From contig JAEEXQ010000013.1 in assembly GCA_016287875.1 (NCBI GenBank), positions 1 to 44,944 of the forward strand: a stretch of DNA of 44,944 bases, written 5' to 3'. Position numbers and translations under genes: made by a program. The DNA is from Bacteroidales bacterium (GTDB lineage Bacteria; Bacteroidota; Bacteroidia; Bacteroidales; UBA932). The notes below the pieces were generated by a model. It was given only the letters and a program-made list of their open reading frames with translations. It did not search any database and was not told where the DNA came from. Below, one piece after another: positions 33,501 through 41,348 of this stretch (its first letter is position 1; every line of letters starts with the position of its first letter).

Positions 33501-33743
33501 CTTTCCCCATTCTTCGCCGGGGGGAGGGACGCAGGGAGTGAATTCGTTGCCATTGCACCAGCAGAGGCCGTAGGAAGTGCCGGCCCAGACTATGCCATCG
33601 GAATCCTGCAGCAAGGTGCGGACCGTATTGGAAGGCAGCCCCCGGTCCGTGGTATAATAACGGAACTGGGCCTTTGACGAGAAGGCGGCCGAGAGAAGCA
33701 GGAGCAGGGCGGCCGCGAGGCGGTTGATGCGTTTCTCCATCAT
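30594..33743 (-). CDS. Membrane-spanning propeller/AraC regulator with degenerate kinase region
   Basis: About 1049 residues. A signal peptide precedes a two-component-regulator propeller (about 25-650, repeats like LWIGTTSGIGVLDE and IWVGTIGQGLFRY), then a Y_Y_Y domain (about 670-745, YRYRLQGYEDGW) and one membrane helix (about 750-778). The cytoplasmic part lacks a HisKA/His box. Only a weak trace of an ATPase N-box remains (SMVENALDDRGG), without a following D-x-G-x-G. There is no receiver domain; the chain runs straight into an AraC HTH pair (from about 940: LGVSRVTLFKKVKKATG, KVGDVWEKTGFLSGSHFGKLFKSRYGLSPREF). The frame can open at a TTG at 33749, but ATG at 33743 is preferred. It is divergent from the GH97-SusCD operon, its likely target. 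Confidence 0.85.
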   Translation of the reverse strand: MMEKRINRLAAALLLLLSAAFSSKAQFRYYTTDRGLPSNTVRTLLQDSDGIVWAGTSYGLCWCNGNEFTPCVPPPGEEWGKSVFDICESKDTKTLWIGTFEGIYCKDHGSRSTTRLHIDSLDGPTDDCSVNRIVADDNRNIWVGTIGQGLFRYSIPNGKWTSYQGKGPGATIIDILITHDKQIWLVCLDDCIYKYNTATDDFSAYPLADRFTGRKMVSGTCVCQDAYGNLWICDSNCDLWKVDRSDMRAVSFPFQSGHEKITARTILEFDPGEMLIGTNLGLLSFDSTRREYSWVDRGGKNNGQLNDKFVYALMKDSAGGLWVGTYFGGINYRSANTNIVKSIYPAPGCGSIISVMAETDGGKVLVGSDDGGLSIYDPLSGAYSRVDVDRNNSNMNIHALLTEGNFVWVGTFENGLYRIDRRSGRIRHYDGKYMEDGMTDVYSIFRDDRGTLWIGTTSGIGVLDEAAGLFRRKISLESHSDIVRILQHGGTLYFATEKNGLVKYSYATGDFGTVPGDYPKHVSCVDIYEGRIYAGTANGVYVLDAAGFLVPCDPPLLRNFQVSGMAPDYCGLWITTDKGLFCYDAAGQLVRYTVEDGFISDRFNIASILKLSSGTILTGSARGINSFVPSLLKNGGKPGLLRVIIKGAGTMVDGGEMTPARLDGSKIEVTGSRVGLSVDFIALNYESQRTNVYRYRLQGYEDGWHEVVSEDLAGGVLYTDIKPGSYSFKVQAARSPGAEFGPVSTLGIRVSRTARAVVVIVLLSSLGLVVLVALFLLSYRYRKQKKISASQKEDYLREAVSKSLYKDLLQKIREYARDNSMDGLAALADTPVDYSDSATMLGAEAVLRHFCEAAGPDLRYSYTGNNSAMVRPSVMLPALCSMVENALDDRGGAVSLKADASTDAVTVTALSGEVPVETVEIPLAGEAPVEFSSDKFVSKIVNIVRDNISDPYLSIEAIAETLGVSRVTLFKKVKKATGLTPNSLIIMIRMEKAAELLCLPNAKVGDVWEKTGFLSGSHFGKLFKSRYGLSPREFANKYTDMESYFKQNR

Positions 33744-33932
33744 AATCAATGGTTTCCCAATCGCAAATATGGTAAATAAATCCTAGTCTTATAGTCAAGT
33801 TTTTAGCTCATTTGTTAATTTTCTATATCAATAGTACAGTTTTAACAAATTAACCAATTATTGAACGATTGTGTGCGGTCGTTCTTGTTTATTGTACTTA
33901 ATTTCACGGCGGACCAAAGGAAAACGATATTT
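33744..33932. promoter_or_regulatory. AT-rich divergent control region between regulator and GH97 operon
   Basis: About 190 bases, much richer in A and T than the flanking genes, between two divergent starts. No perfect TTG-N20-TAnnTTTG pair was seen. The closest matches are CATATTTG on the minus strand near 33763-33770 and TACAGTTT on the plus strand near 33834-33841, with a TTG 20 bases before it. It should hold the binding sites of the regulator and both promoters. Confidence 0.4.
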
Positions 33933-35918
33933 ATGAGAGAACTACTCCTATCTATCCTGCTGTTTTCTGCGAGCTTCGCAGGAGCCGCTCCGGCGCAAGA
34001 TGGATTCATGGTTCATAACGGGGATCTTACCTTGAAGGTATCAATAGGAGAGAGTATAAACTATTCCGTAGAAGTCTGTGGCACGGAAGTGCTCTCTCCC
34101 AGTCCCCTTTCCCTATCCTTGAAAGATGGTCCCGTTCTGGGCCGGAACCCTAGAATCCGTAAGGTGGAAAGGCGCCACGGTACTGAGGAAATCGACGCAC
34201 CTCTGTACCGCAGGAAGTCCATTTCCGCATCTTACGAAGTCCTCGACATCTCTTTGGCCGGGGGCTATGGTGTAGAGTTCCGGGTCTATCCCGATGGCGT
34301 AGCCTACAGGTTCAGCACCTCTTTCAAGGATGATGTCGTGGTGGAGTCCGAGCAGGTGGAATACCGCTTCGCAGAAGATTTCAGGACGGCCGTGACATAT
34401 GTCACCCCCAGCCCCGAAGCCGGCCCGGACTCCTACCGCTCATCTTTCCAGGCACAGTACAGCATCGAAAGGATTTCCTCCTGCAAGGGACATCCCACCT
34501 TCGCGTTCCTGCCACTGTATGTGGATGCCGGGGAAGCGGGGCGCCTGCTCATCACCGAGTCGGACGTGGAAGACTATCCGGGGATGTTCATAAAGGCCGG
34601 AGAAGGCCTTTCTTACGTTGCCGAGCATCCCGGATATCCGTTGAGTTTCTACTATGACGAATCCCACGCCAGATACCCGCTGACCCGGGCGGACTATATC
34701 GCCCGCTGCAAGGGGAAGAGGACCTACCCCTGGCGTATCCTCATATATGGAAAAGATGACGTTGCCCTGGCGAACAACGATATGGTCTATAAGACTGCGG
34801 CGCCATCCAGGCTTGCGGATGCTTCCTGGGTGGAAGGTGGGCAGGCCGCCTGGGACTGGTGGAACGGCACCCGCATCTCGAAGGTCGATTTCGTGTCGGG
34901 GATGAATACCGGCACCTATAAATACTATGTGGACTTCGCCGCCCGCTTCGGGATCAAGTACGTGCTGATAGATGACGGCTGGTATTCCTACGAGGAAAAC
35001 GACCTGCTGCATCCCATTCCCGGAATGGACCTGGAGGAGATAGTGGCCTACGCCGGTTCCAAGGGCGTGGGCATTCTGCTCTGGGCCGTCGGAGACAGCT
35101 TCGAAAAGCAGATCGAGGCCGTCTGCAGCAAGTATTCCGCAATGGGCGTCAAGGGTTTCAAGGTGGACTTCTTCGACCGCCAGGACCAGGAGCTCGTGCA
35201 GAGTATCTACCATATGGCGGAGGTAAGCGCGCGCTACGGCCTCACTATCAATTTCCACGGGATGTACAAGCCAACCGGCCTCAGCCGCACTTGGCCTAAC
35301 GTGGTAAACTACGAGGGAGTGTTCGGGCTCGAGCAGCTGAAATGGACGGAAGGGGATGCCGCCGATATGCCCTTCCACGACGTGATGCTTCCTTTCACCC
35401 GCGGAGCCGTTGGGCCGCTTGACTACACTCCGGGCGCTATGCGCAATGCCACCAAGGCCAACTTCCGGGCCATAAGGATGGACCCTATGAGCCAGGGAAC
35501 CCGCGCCCATCAGGTGGCTCTCTATGTCATCTTCGACTCCCCCGTAACCGTGCTCTGCGACAATCTTACCAATTATATAAAAGAAGAAGAGACCACACGC
35601 TTCATCACCGGAATTCCCGCCGTGCCCGACAGATTGGAAGTGCTGGCCGGAGCGCCAGGGCAATATGTGCTTTCCGCCCGGCAGCTGGGGGATTCCTGGT
35701 GGGTCGGCGGCATCACCACCTGGGAGGCCCGCGACATCCACGTGGACTTTTCCTTCCTGGGAGAAGGGAGCTGGAAAGCCAGCATCTTCCGGGATGGCGT
35801 GAATGCCGACCGCGTGGGCGAGGACTATAGGATAGACACTTGCACGGTGGACGCTTCCACTTCGATGGACATACACTGCGCCCCTGGCGGAGGCTTTGCC
35901 ATCAGACTCGAGAAATAA
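33933..35918 (+). CDS. GH97 glycosidase, retaining alpha-galactosidase type
   Basis: A 661-residue exported enzyme; the ATG at 33933 starts a clear signal (MRELLLSILLFSASFAGA), whereas 24 extra upstream codons read as noise. An N-terminal beta-sandwich (to about 280) is followed by a TIM barrel and a small C-terminal beta domain. Key segments are WDWWNGTRIS, YVLIDDGWY, GFKVDFFDRQDQ and INFHGMYKPTG, then NYEGVFGLEQ with Glu residues in the calcium/acid region. In GH97 the inverting glucosidases (SusB) use Glu, while retaining alpha-galactosidases such as BtGH97b use an Asp nucleophile in a KVDF motif. Asp412 here fits the retaining class. It heads an operon with SusC (26-base gap). The probable substrate is terminal alpha-galactose. 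Confidence 0.88.
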   Translation: MRELLLSILLFSASFAGAAPAQDGFMVHNGDLTLKVSIGESINYSVEVCGTEVLSPSPLSLSLKDGPVLGRNPRIRKVERRHGTEEIDAPLYRRKSISASYEVLDISLAGGYGVEFRVYPDGVAYRFSTSFKDDVVVESEQVEYRFAEDFRTAVTYVTPSPEAGPDSYRSSFQAQYSIERISSCKGHPTFAFLPLYVDAGEAGRLLITESDVEDYPGMFIKAGEGLSYVAEHPGYPLSFYYDESHARYPLTRADYIARCKGKRTYPWRILIYGKDDVALANNDMVYKTAAPSRLADASWVEGGQAAWDWWNGTRISKVDFVSGMNTGTYKYYVDFAARFGIKYVLIDDGWYSYEENDLLHPIPGMDLEEIVAYAGSKGVGILLWAVGDSFEKQIEAVCSKYSAMGVKGFKVDFFDRQDQELVQSIYHMAEVSARYGLTINFHGMYKPTGLSRTWPNVVNYEGVFGLEQLKWTEGDAADMPFHDVMLPFTRGAVGPLDYTPGAMRNATKANFRAIRMDPMSQGTRAHQVALYVIFDSPVTVLCDNLTNYIKEEETTRFITGIPAVPDRLEVLAGAPGQYVLSARQLGDSWWVGGITTWEARDIHVDFSFLGEGSWKASIFRDGVNADRVGEDYRIDTCTVDASTSMDIHCAPGGGFAIRLEK

Positions 35919-35944
35919 ACTCCAATTACTTATAACCAATTACT

Positions 35945-38848
35945 ATGATCCATTCTTACAACCTCAAAAAGCTGGCAGCAGCCACGCTTCTGTGCTTGTC
36001 GCAACTCGCCCAGGCACAGGAAGGGGGAACCGGCATCACCGCCGTCAGGGACAGCCTGGAAGACCAGGTGCTGGTGCTTGACGACGTCGTGGTGGTGGGT
36101 TACTCCTCTACTACAAAGAGGGATCTTATTTCGTCCGTTTCCCAGGTCAAGGCGGGTCAGATTTCCAATCTGCCTACCACCAGCATCTCGCAGGGCCTGG
36201 CCGGACGTTCTCCCGGACTCATTGTTACGGAAAGGGGCGGCGGTGCCAACGTTGATCCTGCCATCAGCATCCGCGGCGGCAGCAATCCACTGTTCGTCAT
36301 CGACGGAATAATCCGCACCAAGGCGGATTTCGTGGCTCTCTCCCCCGAGGACATCGAGCAGCTGAACATCTTGAAGGATGCATCCGCCACGGCCATCTAC
36401 GGCGCGCGGGCATCGAACGGCATCATCCAGGTGGTTACCAAGAAGGGTAGCGTGGGCAAGGTTACGGTGGAATACGACTTCACCCAGAGCTACGCACAGC
36501 CCGCTTACTGGCAGAAGACCAACCGACTCTGGAAGCGCTACGAATTCGCCAACCAGGCCAGCATCAACGACGGCCTCGAGCCCCAGTACACCCCCGAAAT
36601 CATAGAAAAGGCCAAGAACGGCCTGGACGCTATGGGAAGACCGATGCAGGTTTCCAGGGACATAGTGCTCAAGGACTGGGCTCCGCAGAGCAAGCACAGC
36701 ATAAGGATAAACAGCGGCAACGAGTATTCGCAGACCTATATATCCTTCGGCTATGTGGACAACAACTCCCTGTACAAGGTCGCCGAGAACTACCTCAAGC
36801 GGGCTACCTTCCGCGTTGCCAACACGGTAAACATCAAGAACATCGGCCTGCAGATAAACACTAGCGTAGATGGCTATGTGCAGAGGGAGACCCAGCCTTG
36901 GTCCAACATTGACCCGGGTTACCGCACGGCTTTCGCCGATATGCAGAACGCCCCCGAAGCAGTGCTGCTCAACAAATACGGCCTGCCCCTCACGCTGGGC
37001 AACATCAACATCATTGCCGAGCTCTCCGACGACTCAGGATACTATCGCACCAAGAACAACCTCATCAACGCCAAGGCCGAGGCCGTCTGGGACATCCCCG
37101 GGGTCAAGGGCCTGAAAGCCAAGTTGTCGGCCGACTACCGCTACAACATAGTGGATGCCAAGGAGTGGGGGATGGACCCGGCCACCTACGAGTGGGATTC
37201 CCAGACCCCGAGATACGCCGGTAACTCCAAGCTCAACAAGGATATCAGCCAGCTCTCCGACTACACCACCCAGGCCTTTCTGGAATATGCCGGCACCTTC
37301 GGCAAGCATTCAGTATCGGCCGTGGGAGGATATGAGCAGTTCTACGAAAGGGGTGACCAGGCAGGCCTCGGCCGCAAGGACTACGAGTTCCGGGTGGACC
37401 AGATAAATGTCGGCCCGGCCAGCAAGCAGACCAACTACGGCAGCGAGGCCGAGATGGGCCGCGCCGCCTGGATATTCCAAGGCAGATACAATTACGACCG
37501 CAGATTCTACTTCGAAGGCAGCCTCCGTTACGACGGTTCCGACTACTTCGCCCCCGGCAAGAGGTGGGGAGCTTTCTTCGGCGGATCCCTCGGCTGGATA
37601 GTGACTGCAGAAGAGTGGATGAAACCCCTCGTGGACCGCAACATCCTCAATATGCTCAAGCTCCGGGCCTCTTACGGCCAGACCGGTCTCGACTCCAGCG
37701 CCGGCCGCTTCGCCTACCTGCAGAAATACAGGCTGGAGAGCAAGGGCTACGTAGTTGACAATGAATACGTCCCCGGATTCTTCGAAGGAGACCTTCCTTC
37801 CCCCGACCTTACCTGGTACACCACCGACCAGACTGACATAGGCTTCGACTTCGCCTCTGCGAAAAACCGACTCTATGGTTCTTTCGACTACTTCTACTAC
37901 AAGACCCACGGATACCTGGTATCCCCGACGGGCCAGAGCTATCTGAACGTCATCATGGGCGTGGGAATGCCCAAGGTGAAATCGGACAGCGAGCACAGAA
38001 GGGAAGGTATCGAAATCCAGATGGGCTGGAGGAGCAACATAGGCGAATTCAGCTACGACATCTCGGCTAACTTCACTTACTTCGATCAGATGTGGGCATA
38101 CGACCAGTCCGAAGCCGAAGCCTCCTATATGAACCCCTACACCAGAGCTCAGCAGACCAGGGGTTACTACGGCAATCTGTATCACTCCCTCGGCTATTAT
38201 CGCGACCAGGACGATGTCTTCAACAGCGTCGCCTACCTCGCCGGCATCACTTCCGGCGCCCTGGCCCCCGGTGACATCAAGTACGAGGACACCAACGGCG
38301 ACGGCCAGATCAACTCCGAAGACTACCGTCACCTCGGCAAATCCAGCATGCCCCGCGGCCAGTACGGCATCAACATCGCACTCGGCTACAAGGGTTTCTA
38401 CTTCAACTCTCTGTTACAGGGTTCCACGACGGCCAATCTCTACATCTCGGCGACCAACTCGATGCAGACCCTCCACGCCGGGAACCTGACCACCATCTAT
38501 CCTTATCAGGAGGATACCTGGACTCCGACCAACCAGAACGCCGCCTATCCGAGACTGATGTACAACACCAACCTCAACTCGAACAACAACTACCTCTCCA
38601 GCGACTTCTGGCTCCTCAACTGCGCCTACCTGCGAATCAAGGACGTACAGTTCGGCTATGACTTCAAGTATGCGCTTCTCAAGAATGCCAAATGGGTTTC
38701 CCGCCTCCGCGTAGGAGTGTCCGGCCAGAACCTCGTAACCTTCTCCAAGGCCAAGAAGTATGGTATGGACCCCGAAAACGTGGATGCTTCGGGCTACGGC
38801 TACCCCGTGAGCAGGACCCTGGCACTGACCATCAATGTAGGATTCTAA
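35945..38848 (+). CDS. SusC/RagA-family TonB-dependent transporter, short N-terminus
   Basis: A 967-residue transporter with signal peptide (ends AQAQ, about residue 25). There is no CarboxypepD_reg-like domain: after about 20 residues the chain enters the TonB box (VLDDVVVVGYS, 45-53). The plug carries SISQGLAGRSPGLIV, ISIRGGSNPLFVIDGI and LNILKDASATAIYGARASNGIIQVVTKKG. The barrel has the usual KYEDTNGDGQINSEDYRHLG loop and ends ALTINVGF. It follows GH97 and precedes SusD by four bases. Length and the missing Ig domain set it apart from the other SusC in this window (1078 residues). It should import oligosaccharides released at the surface. Confidence 0.94.
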   Translation: MIHSYNLKKLAAATLLCLSQLAQAQEGGTGITAVRDSLEDQVLVLDDVVVVGYSSTTKRDLISSVSQVKAGQISNLPTTSISQGLAGRSPGLIVTERGGGANVDPAISIRGGSNPLFVIDGIIRTKADFVALSPEDIEQLNILKDASATAIYGARASNGIIQVVTKKGSVGKVTVEYDFTQSYAQPAYWQKTNRLWKRYEFANQASINDGLEPQYTPEIIEKAKNGLDAMGRPMQVSRDIVLKDWAPQSKHSIRINSGNEYSQTYISFGYVDNNSLYKVAENYLKRATFRVANTVNIKNIGLQINTSVDGYVQRETQPWSNIDPGYRTAFADMQNAPEAVLLNKYGLPLTLGNINIIAELSDDSGYYRTKNNLINAKAEAVWDIPGVKGLKAKLSADYRYNIVDAKEWGMDPATYEWDSQTPRYAGNSKLNKDISQLSDYTTQAFLEYAGTFGKHSVSAVGGYEQFYERGDQAGLGRKDYEFRVDQINVGPASKQTNYGSEAEMGRAAWIFQGRYNYDRRFYFEGSLRYDGSDYFAPGKRWGAFFGGSLGWIVTAEEWMKPLVDRNILNMLKLRASYGQTGLDSSAGRFAYLQKYRLESKGYVVDNEYVPGFFEGDLPSPDLTWYTTDQTDIGFDFASAKNRLYGSFDYFYYKTHGYLVSPTGQSYLNVIMGVGMPKVKSDSEHRREGIEIQMGWRSNIGEFSYDISANFTYFDQMWAYDQSEAEASYMNPYTRAQQTRGYYGNLYHSLGYYRDQDDVFNSVAYLAGITSGALAPGDIKYEDTNGDGQINSEDYRHLGKSSMPRGQYGINIALGYKGFYFNSLLQGSTTANLYISATNSMQTLHAGNLTTIYPYQEDTWTPTNQNAAYPRLMYNTNLNSNNNYLSSDFWLLNCAYLRIKDVQFGYDFKYALLKNAKWVSRLRVGVSGQNLVTFSKAKKYGMDPENVDASGYGYPVSRTLALTINVGF

Positions 38849-38852
38849 CAGA

Positions 38853-40826
38853 ATGAGTATGAAAAAGATTTACACGATAGGCCTGATGGGACTCCTGTTC
38901 TTTGGAGTGTCATCCTGCAACGATCCGCTCGACACCCATCCTACCGACTTCTTCGACGAAGCGACCGTTTGGAGTTCCTTCTCTACGGCCAACGCCTTCG
39001 TGAACGGAGTTTACGGTGCCGTGCTGGCGGATTCCAGTAACGGCGAAGGCACAGGAATGTGGGCGGGCAATGGCTCCGCCGTATTCTGGGAGTGCCGCAC
39101 CCCCAACTCCGTATGGTGCTCCCTGGTGGGAGAAGGCACCGACGGCTTCCCCCTGGAAACATCCATCAACGCCTACAGTAATTATGGCGTGAACCATTCC
39201 ACCGGCCTCCGCATGTGCAATGTCATTATCGAAAAGGCAGCAGCTTCCCAGGTAATGAGCGAGGAGCAGAAGAAGATACTCGTGGCTGAAGGTAAGTTCC
39301 TCCGCGCGATGACCTTCTTCGATCAGGCCCGCAAGATGGGATATTTCATCCCCATCAAACAGGTCCTCTCGCAGAACGACACCCTGGCTGCGAAGATCCC
39401 TATGACCTCCAGCCTGGTCGAGAGCTACGACATCATAGTCGAGGATTTCGAAGATGCAATAGCCGACCTGCCCGAGTTCTCCAGCGCCGGCCGGGCCAAC
39501 AAGTACGCTGCCGAAACCATGCTTTCGGAAGCCTGCCTGCAGGCCTACGCCTACACCAAGGACACGAAGTATCTCGACAAGGCCATCTCCGCCGCATCCG
39601 ACGTTGTGGAGCACAAGGCTCTCTCCCCCAACTACGGGGACATCTTCAACATCGGCAATTCCACCGACCCGGAAATCCTCCTCGGATACTATTATCTGGA
39701 GGAAGATACCTACGTGAGCAATTTCTGCGAGCTTATCGACGTAGGACCCAACATCCAGGTCACCGATACCGAACCTTCGATGTGCCCCATCCCCTTCAAG
39801 AACGCGCACGGCGGTGCCACCTTCATGGGCTGGGCAGTATTCTTCCCCACCCAGGACCTGGTGGACCAGTATCTGGTGGTGGACGATGCCACGGGCAAGG
39901 CCCTCCCTTGGTGGGAGACTTCCCAGTGGAAGGATAACGTGGATGATCTGGACCCTGCGAGCGTCACCACGCCCGGCCAGGTGGACAGCTACAACCGTTC
40001 CACCGGCGAGCCCAGGCGCATCCCCAGCGACCAGGACTTCGCCAACCTCAACGCCGGCTATCCTACATTCCAACGCTACGCCGCTCTCAAGTCCGGCCGC
40101 ACCGACACCCGCAACATCTCACAGCTTATGTATGAGAAACGCGACAAGCGCTTCTACAGCTCGGTGGTGTACGACCAGTGCGAGTGGCTGGGCGAGACAA
40201 TGGAAACCAATCTCCAGGGCAACGCCTCCGCAGGCGTACGCGACAAGGAGAATGGTGGATGGTATAATACCGTGACCAACTACTACTGGAGGAAGAACGT
40301 TCCCGAGGACCTCAAGAGCATGTTCTACGCCACCCAGACCGACTATCATTTCTGCATAGCCCGCACGGCGATGGCCTATCTGAACCTGGCCGAAGCCTAC
40401 CTCTGCAAGAAGAATGTAGTTAAGGCCGTCGAGGCCCTGAACGCCACCCGCACCATACACGGAGGGCTGCCTGCATCCGAAGCCAGCACCCTCGAAGAGG
40501 CTTGGGCCGACTACATACGCGAGCACAACATCGAGTTCTGCAGCGAAGCCGGCTACACCTACTTCGCCTATCTGAGATGGGGCAAGTACGGCGGATATGC
40601 CAACGGCGGAGCTCCGGAAGGCGACGTGGTCAAGGCCCTGGACGCCCCGGTGCACAAGATAATGATCAGCCGCAGCAGGGATAAGGTGCTGGTAGGCCAG
40701 GTAACCACCCTGGGAGCCTCGAACAGGCGCTTCACCACCCGCCGCTACCTGCTCCCCATCGCACAGAATTTCCTGAACACCCGCGAAGCTTATGGCCTCG
40801 ACCATCAGCAGAACGAGGGATGGTAG
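38853..40826 (+). CDS. SusD/RagB-family glycan-binding lipoprotein
   Basis: A 657-residue lipoprotein (VSSC, Cys22). Family features include LDTHPTDFFDEATVWSSF near the N-terminus, RAMTFFDQARKMGYFIPI, AETMLSEACLQAYAYTKDTKYLDKAISAAS, a long variable central part, and the C-terminal FCIARTAMAYLNLAEAYLCKKN and ADYIREHNIEFCSEAGYTYFAYLRWGKYG, ending EGW. A second ATG two codons in (38859) is an equally plausible start. It is the SusC partner, four bases after its stop, and a DUF5018-like lipoprotein gene follows. It would bind the target glycan at the cell surface. Confidence 0.93.
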   Translation: MSMKKIYTIGLMGLLFFGVSSCNDPLDTHPTDFFDEATVWSSFSTANAFVNGVYGAVLADSSNGEGTGMWAGNGSAVFWECRTPNSVWCSLVGEGTDGFPLETSINAYSNYGVNHSTGLRMCNVIIEKAAASQVMSEEQKKILVAEGKFLRAMTFFDQARKMGYFIPIKQVLSQNDTLAAKIPMTSSLVESYDIIVEDFEDAIADLPEFSSAGRANKYAAETMLSEACLQAYAYTKDTKYLDKAISAASDVVEHKALSPNYGDIFNIGNSTDPEILLGYYYLEEDTYVSNFCELIDVGPNIQVTDTEPSMCPIPFKNAHGGATFMGWAVFFPTQDLVDQYLVVDDATGKALPWWETSQWKDNVDDLDPASVTTPGQVDSYNRSTGEPRRIPSDQDFANLNAGYPTFQRYAALKSGRTDTRNISQLMYEKRDKRFYSSVVYDQCEWLGETMETNLQGNASAGVRDKENGGWYNTVTNYYWRKNVPEDLKSMFYATQTDYHFCIARTAMAYLNLAEAYLCKKNVVKAVEALNATRTIHGGLPASEASTLEEAWADYIREHNIEFCSEAGYTYFAYLRWGKYGGYANGGAPEGDVVKALDAPVHKIMISRSRDKVLVGQVTTLGASNRRFTTRRYLLPIAQNFLNTREAYGLDHQQNEGW

Positions 40827-40849
40827 TCCACGATCAAACACGAAAGCAA

Positions 40850-41314
40850 ATGAAAACGATAAAAGCAATACTGACATTCCTGGGCGCCGCGCTGCTATGC
40901 AGCTCCTGCCTGGATTCGAATCTCAAGGAACTAGACGTGTTCAAGGGTTCGGACATTACGTCCACCTTCGTCTATTATCGCTATGTGGATGAGTCGTACA
41001 CCCACGTGCTGAGCGGCGCTCACGCCGTGAAGCAGGTCACGCTCACCGTCAACAACGATATAGATACCGACAACGGCACCTGCGACATCACCGTCACCAT
41101 ACCTTCCAACTTCCCTGCAGCCGAACTCGACAACATCAGCGCCAGTGAGCTGGTGGTGGCGGTCAGCATCTCCACTGCGGCCATCATCTCCCCTATGGGC
41201 GGATCCCCCGCCCTGGGAACGCCGGCCGACTGGAGCGTCCCCCACAAGTACATGGTAGAGGCTGCTGACAAGTCGAAGAAGGAGTGGACCATAACGGTGG
41301 ACCTTGTTAAATAA
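40850..41314 (+). CDS. DUF5018-like surface lipoprotein of the glycan locus
   Basis: A 154-residue lipoprotein (MKTIKAILTF signal, CSSC, Cys20). It contains one beta-rich domain with VKQVTLTVNNDIDTDNGTC, an internal VVAVSISTAAIISPMGGSPALG, WSVPHKYMVEA and a closing KKEWTITVDL strand. The last parts match the pattern of DUF5018-related domains, often encoded after SusD as surface glycan-binding or spacer proteins. The frame is open ten codons earlier, overlapping the SusD stop, but ATG 40850 gives a proper signal. The molecular role is inferred only from position. Confidence 0.72.
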   Translation: MKTIKAILTFLGAALLCSSCLDSNLKELDVFKGSDITSTFVYYRYVDESYTHVLSGAHAVKQVTLTVNNDIDTDNGTCDITVTIPSNFPAAELDNISASELVVAVSISTAAIISPMGGSPALGTPADWSVPHKYMVEAADKSKKEWTITVDLVK

Positions 41315-41348
41315 TTTCCTATTTTTGAGGGATTTAATATCGGAAACG

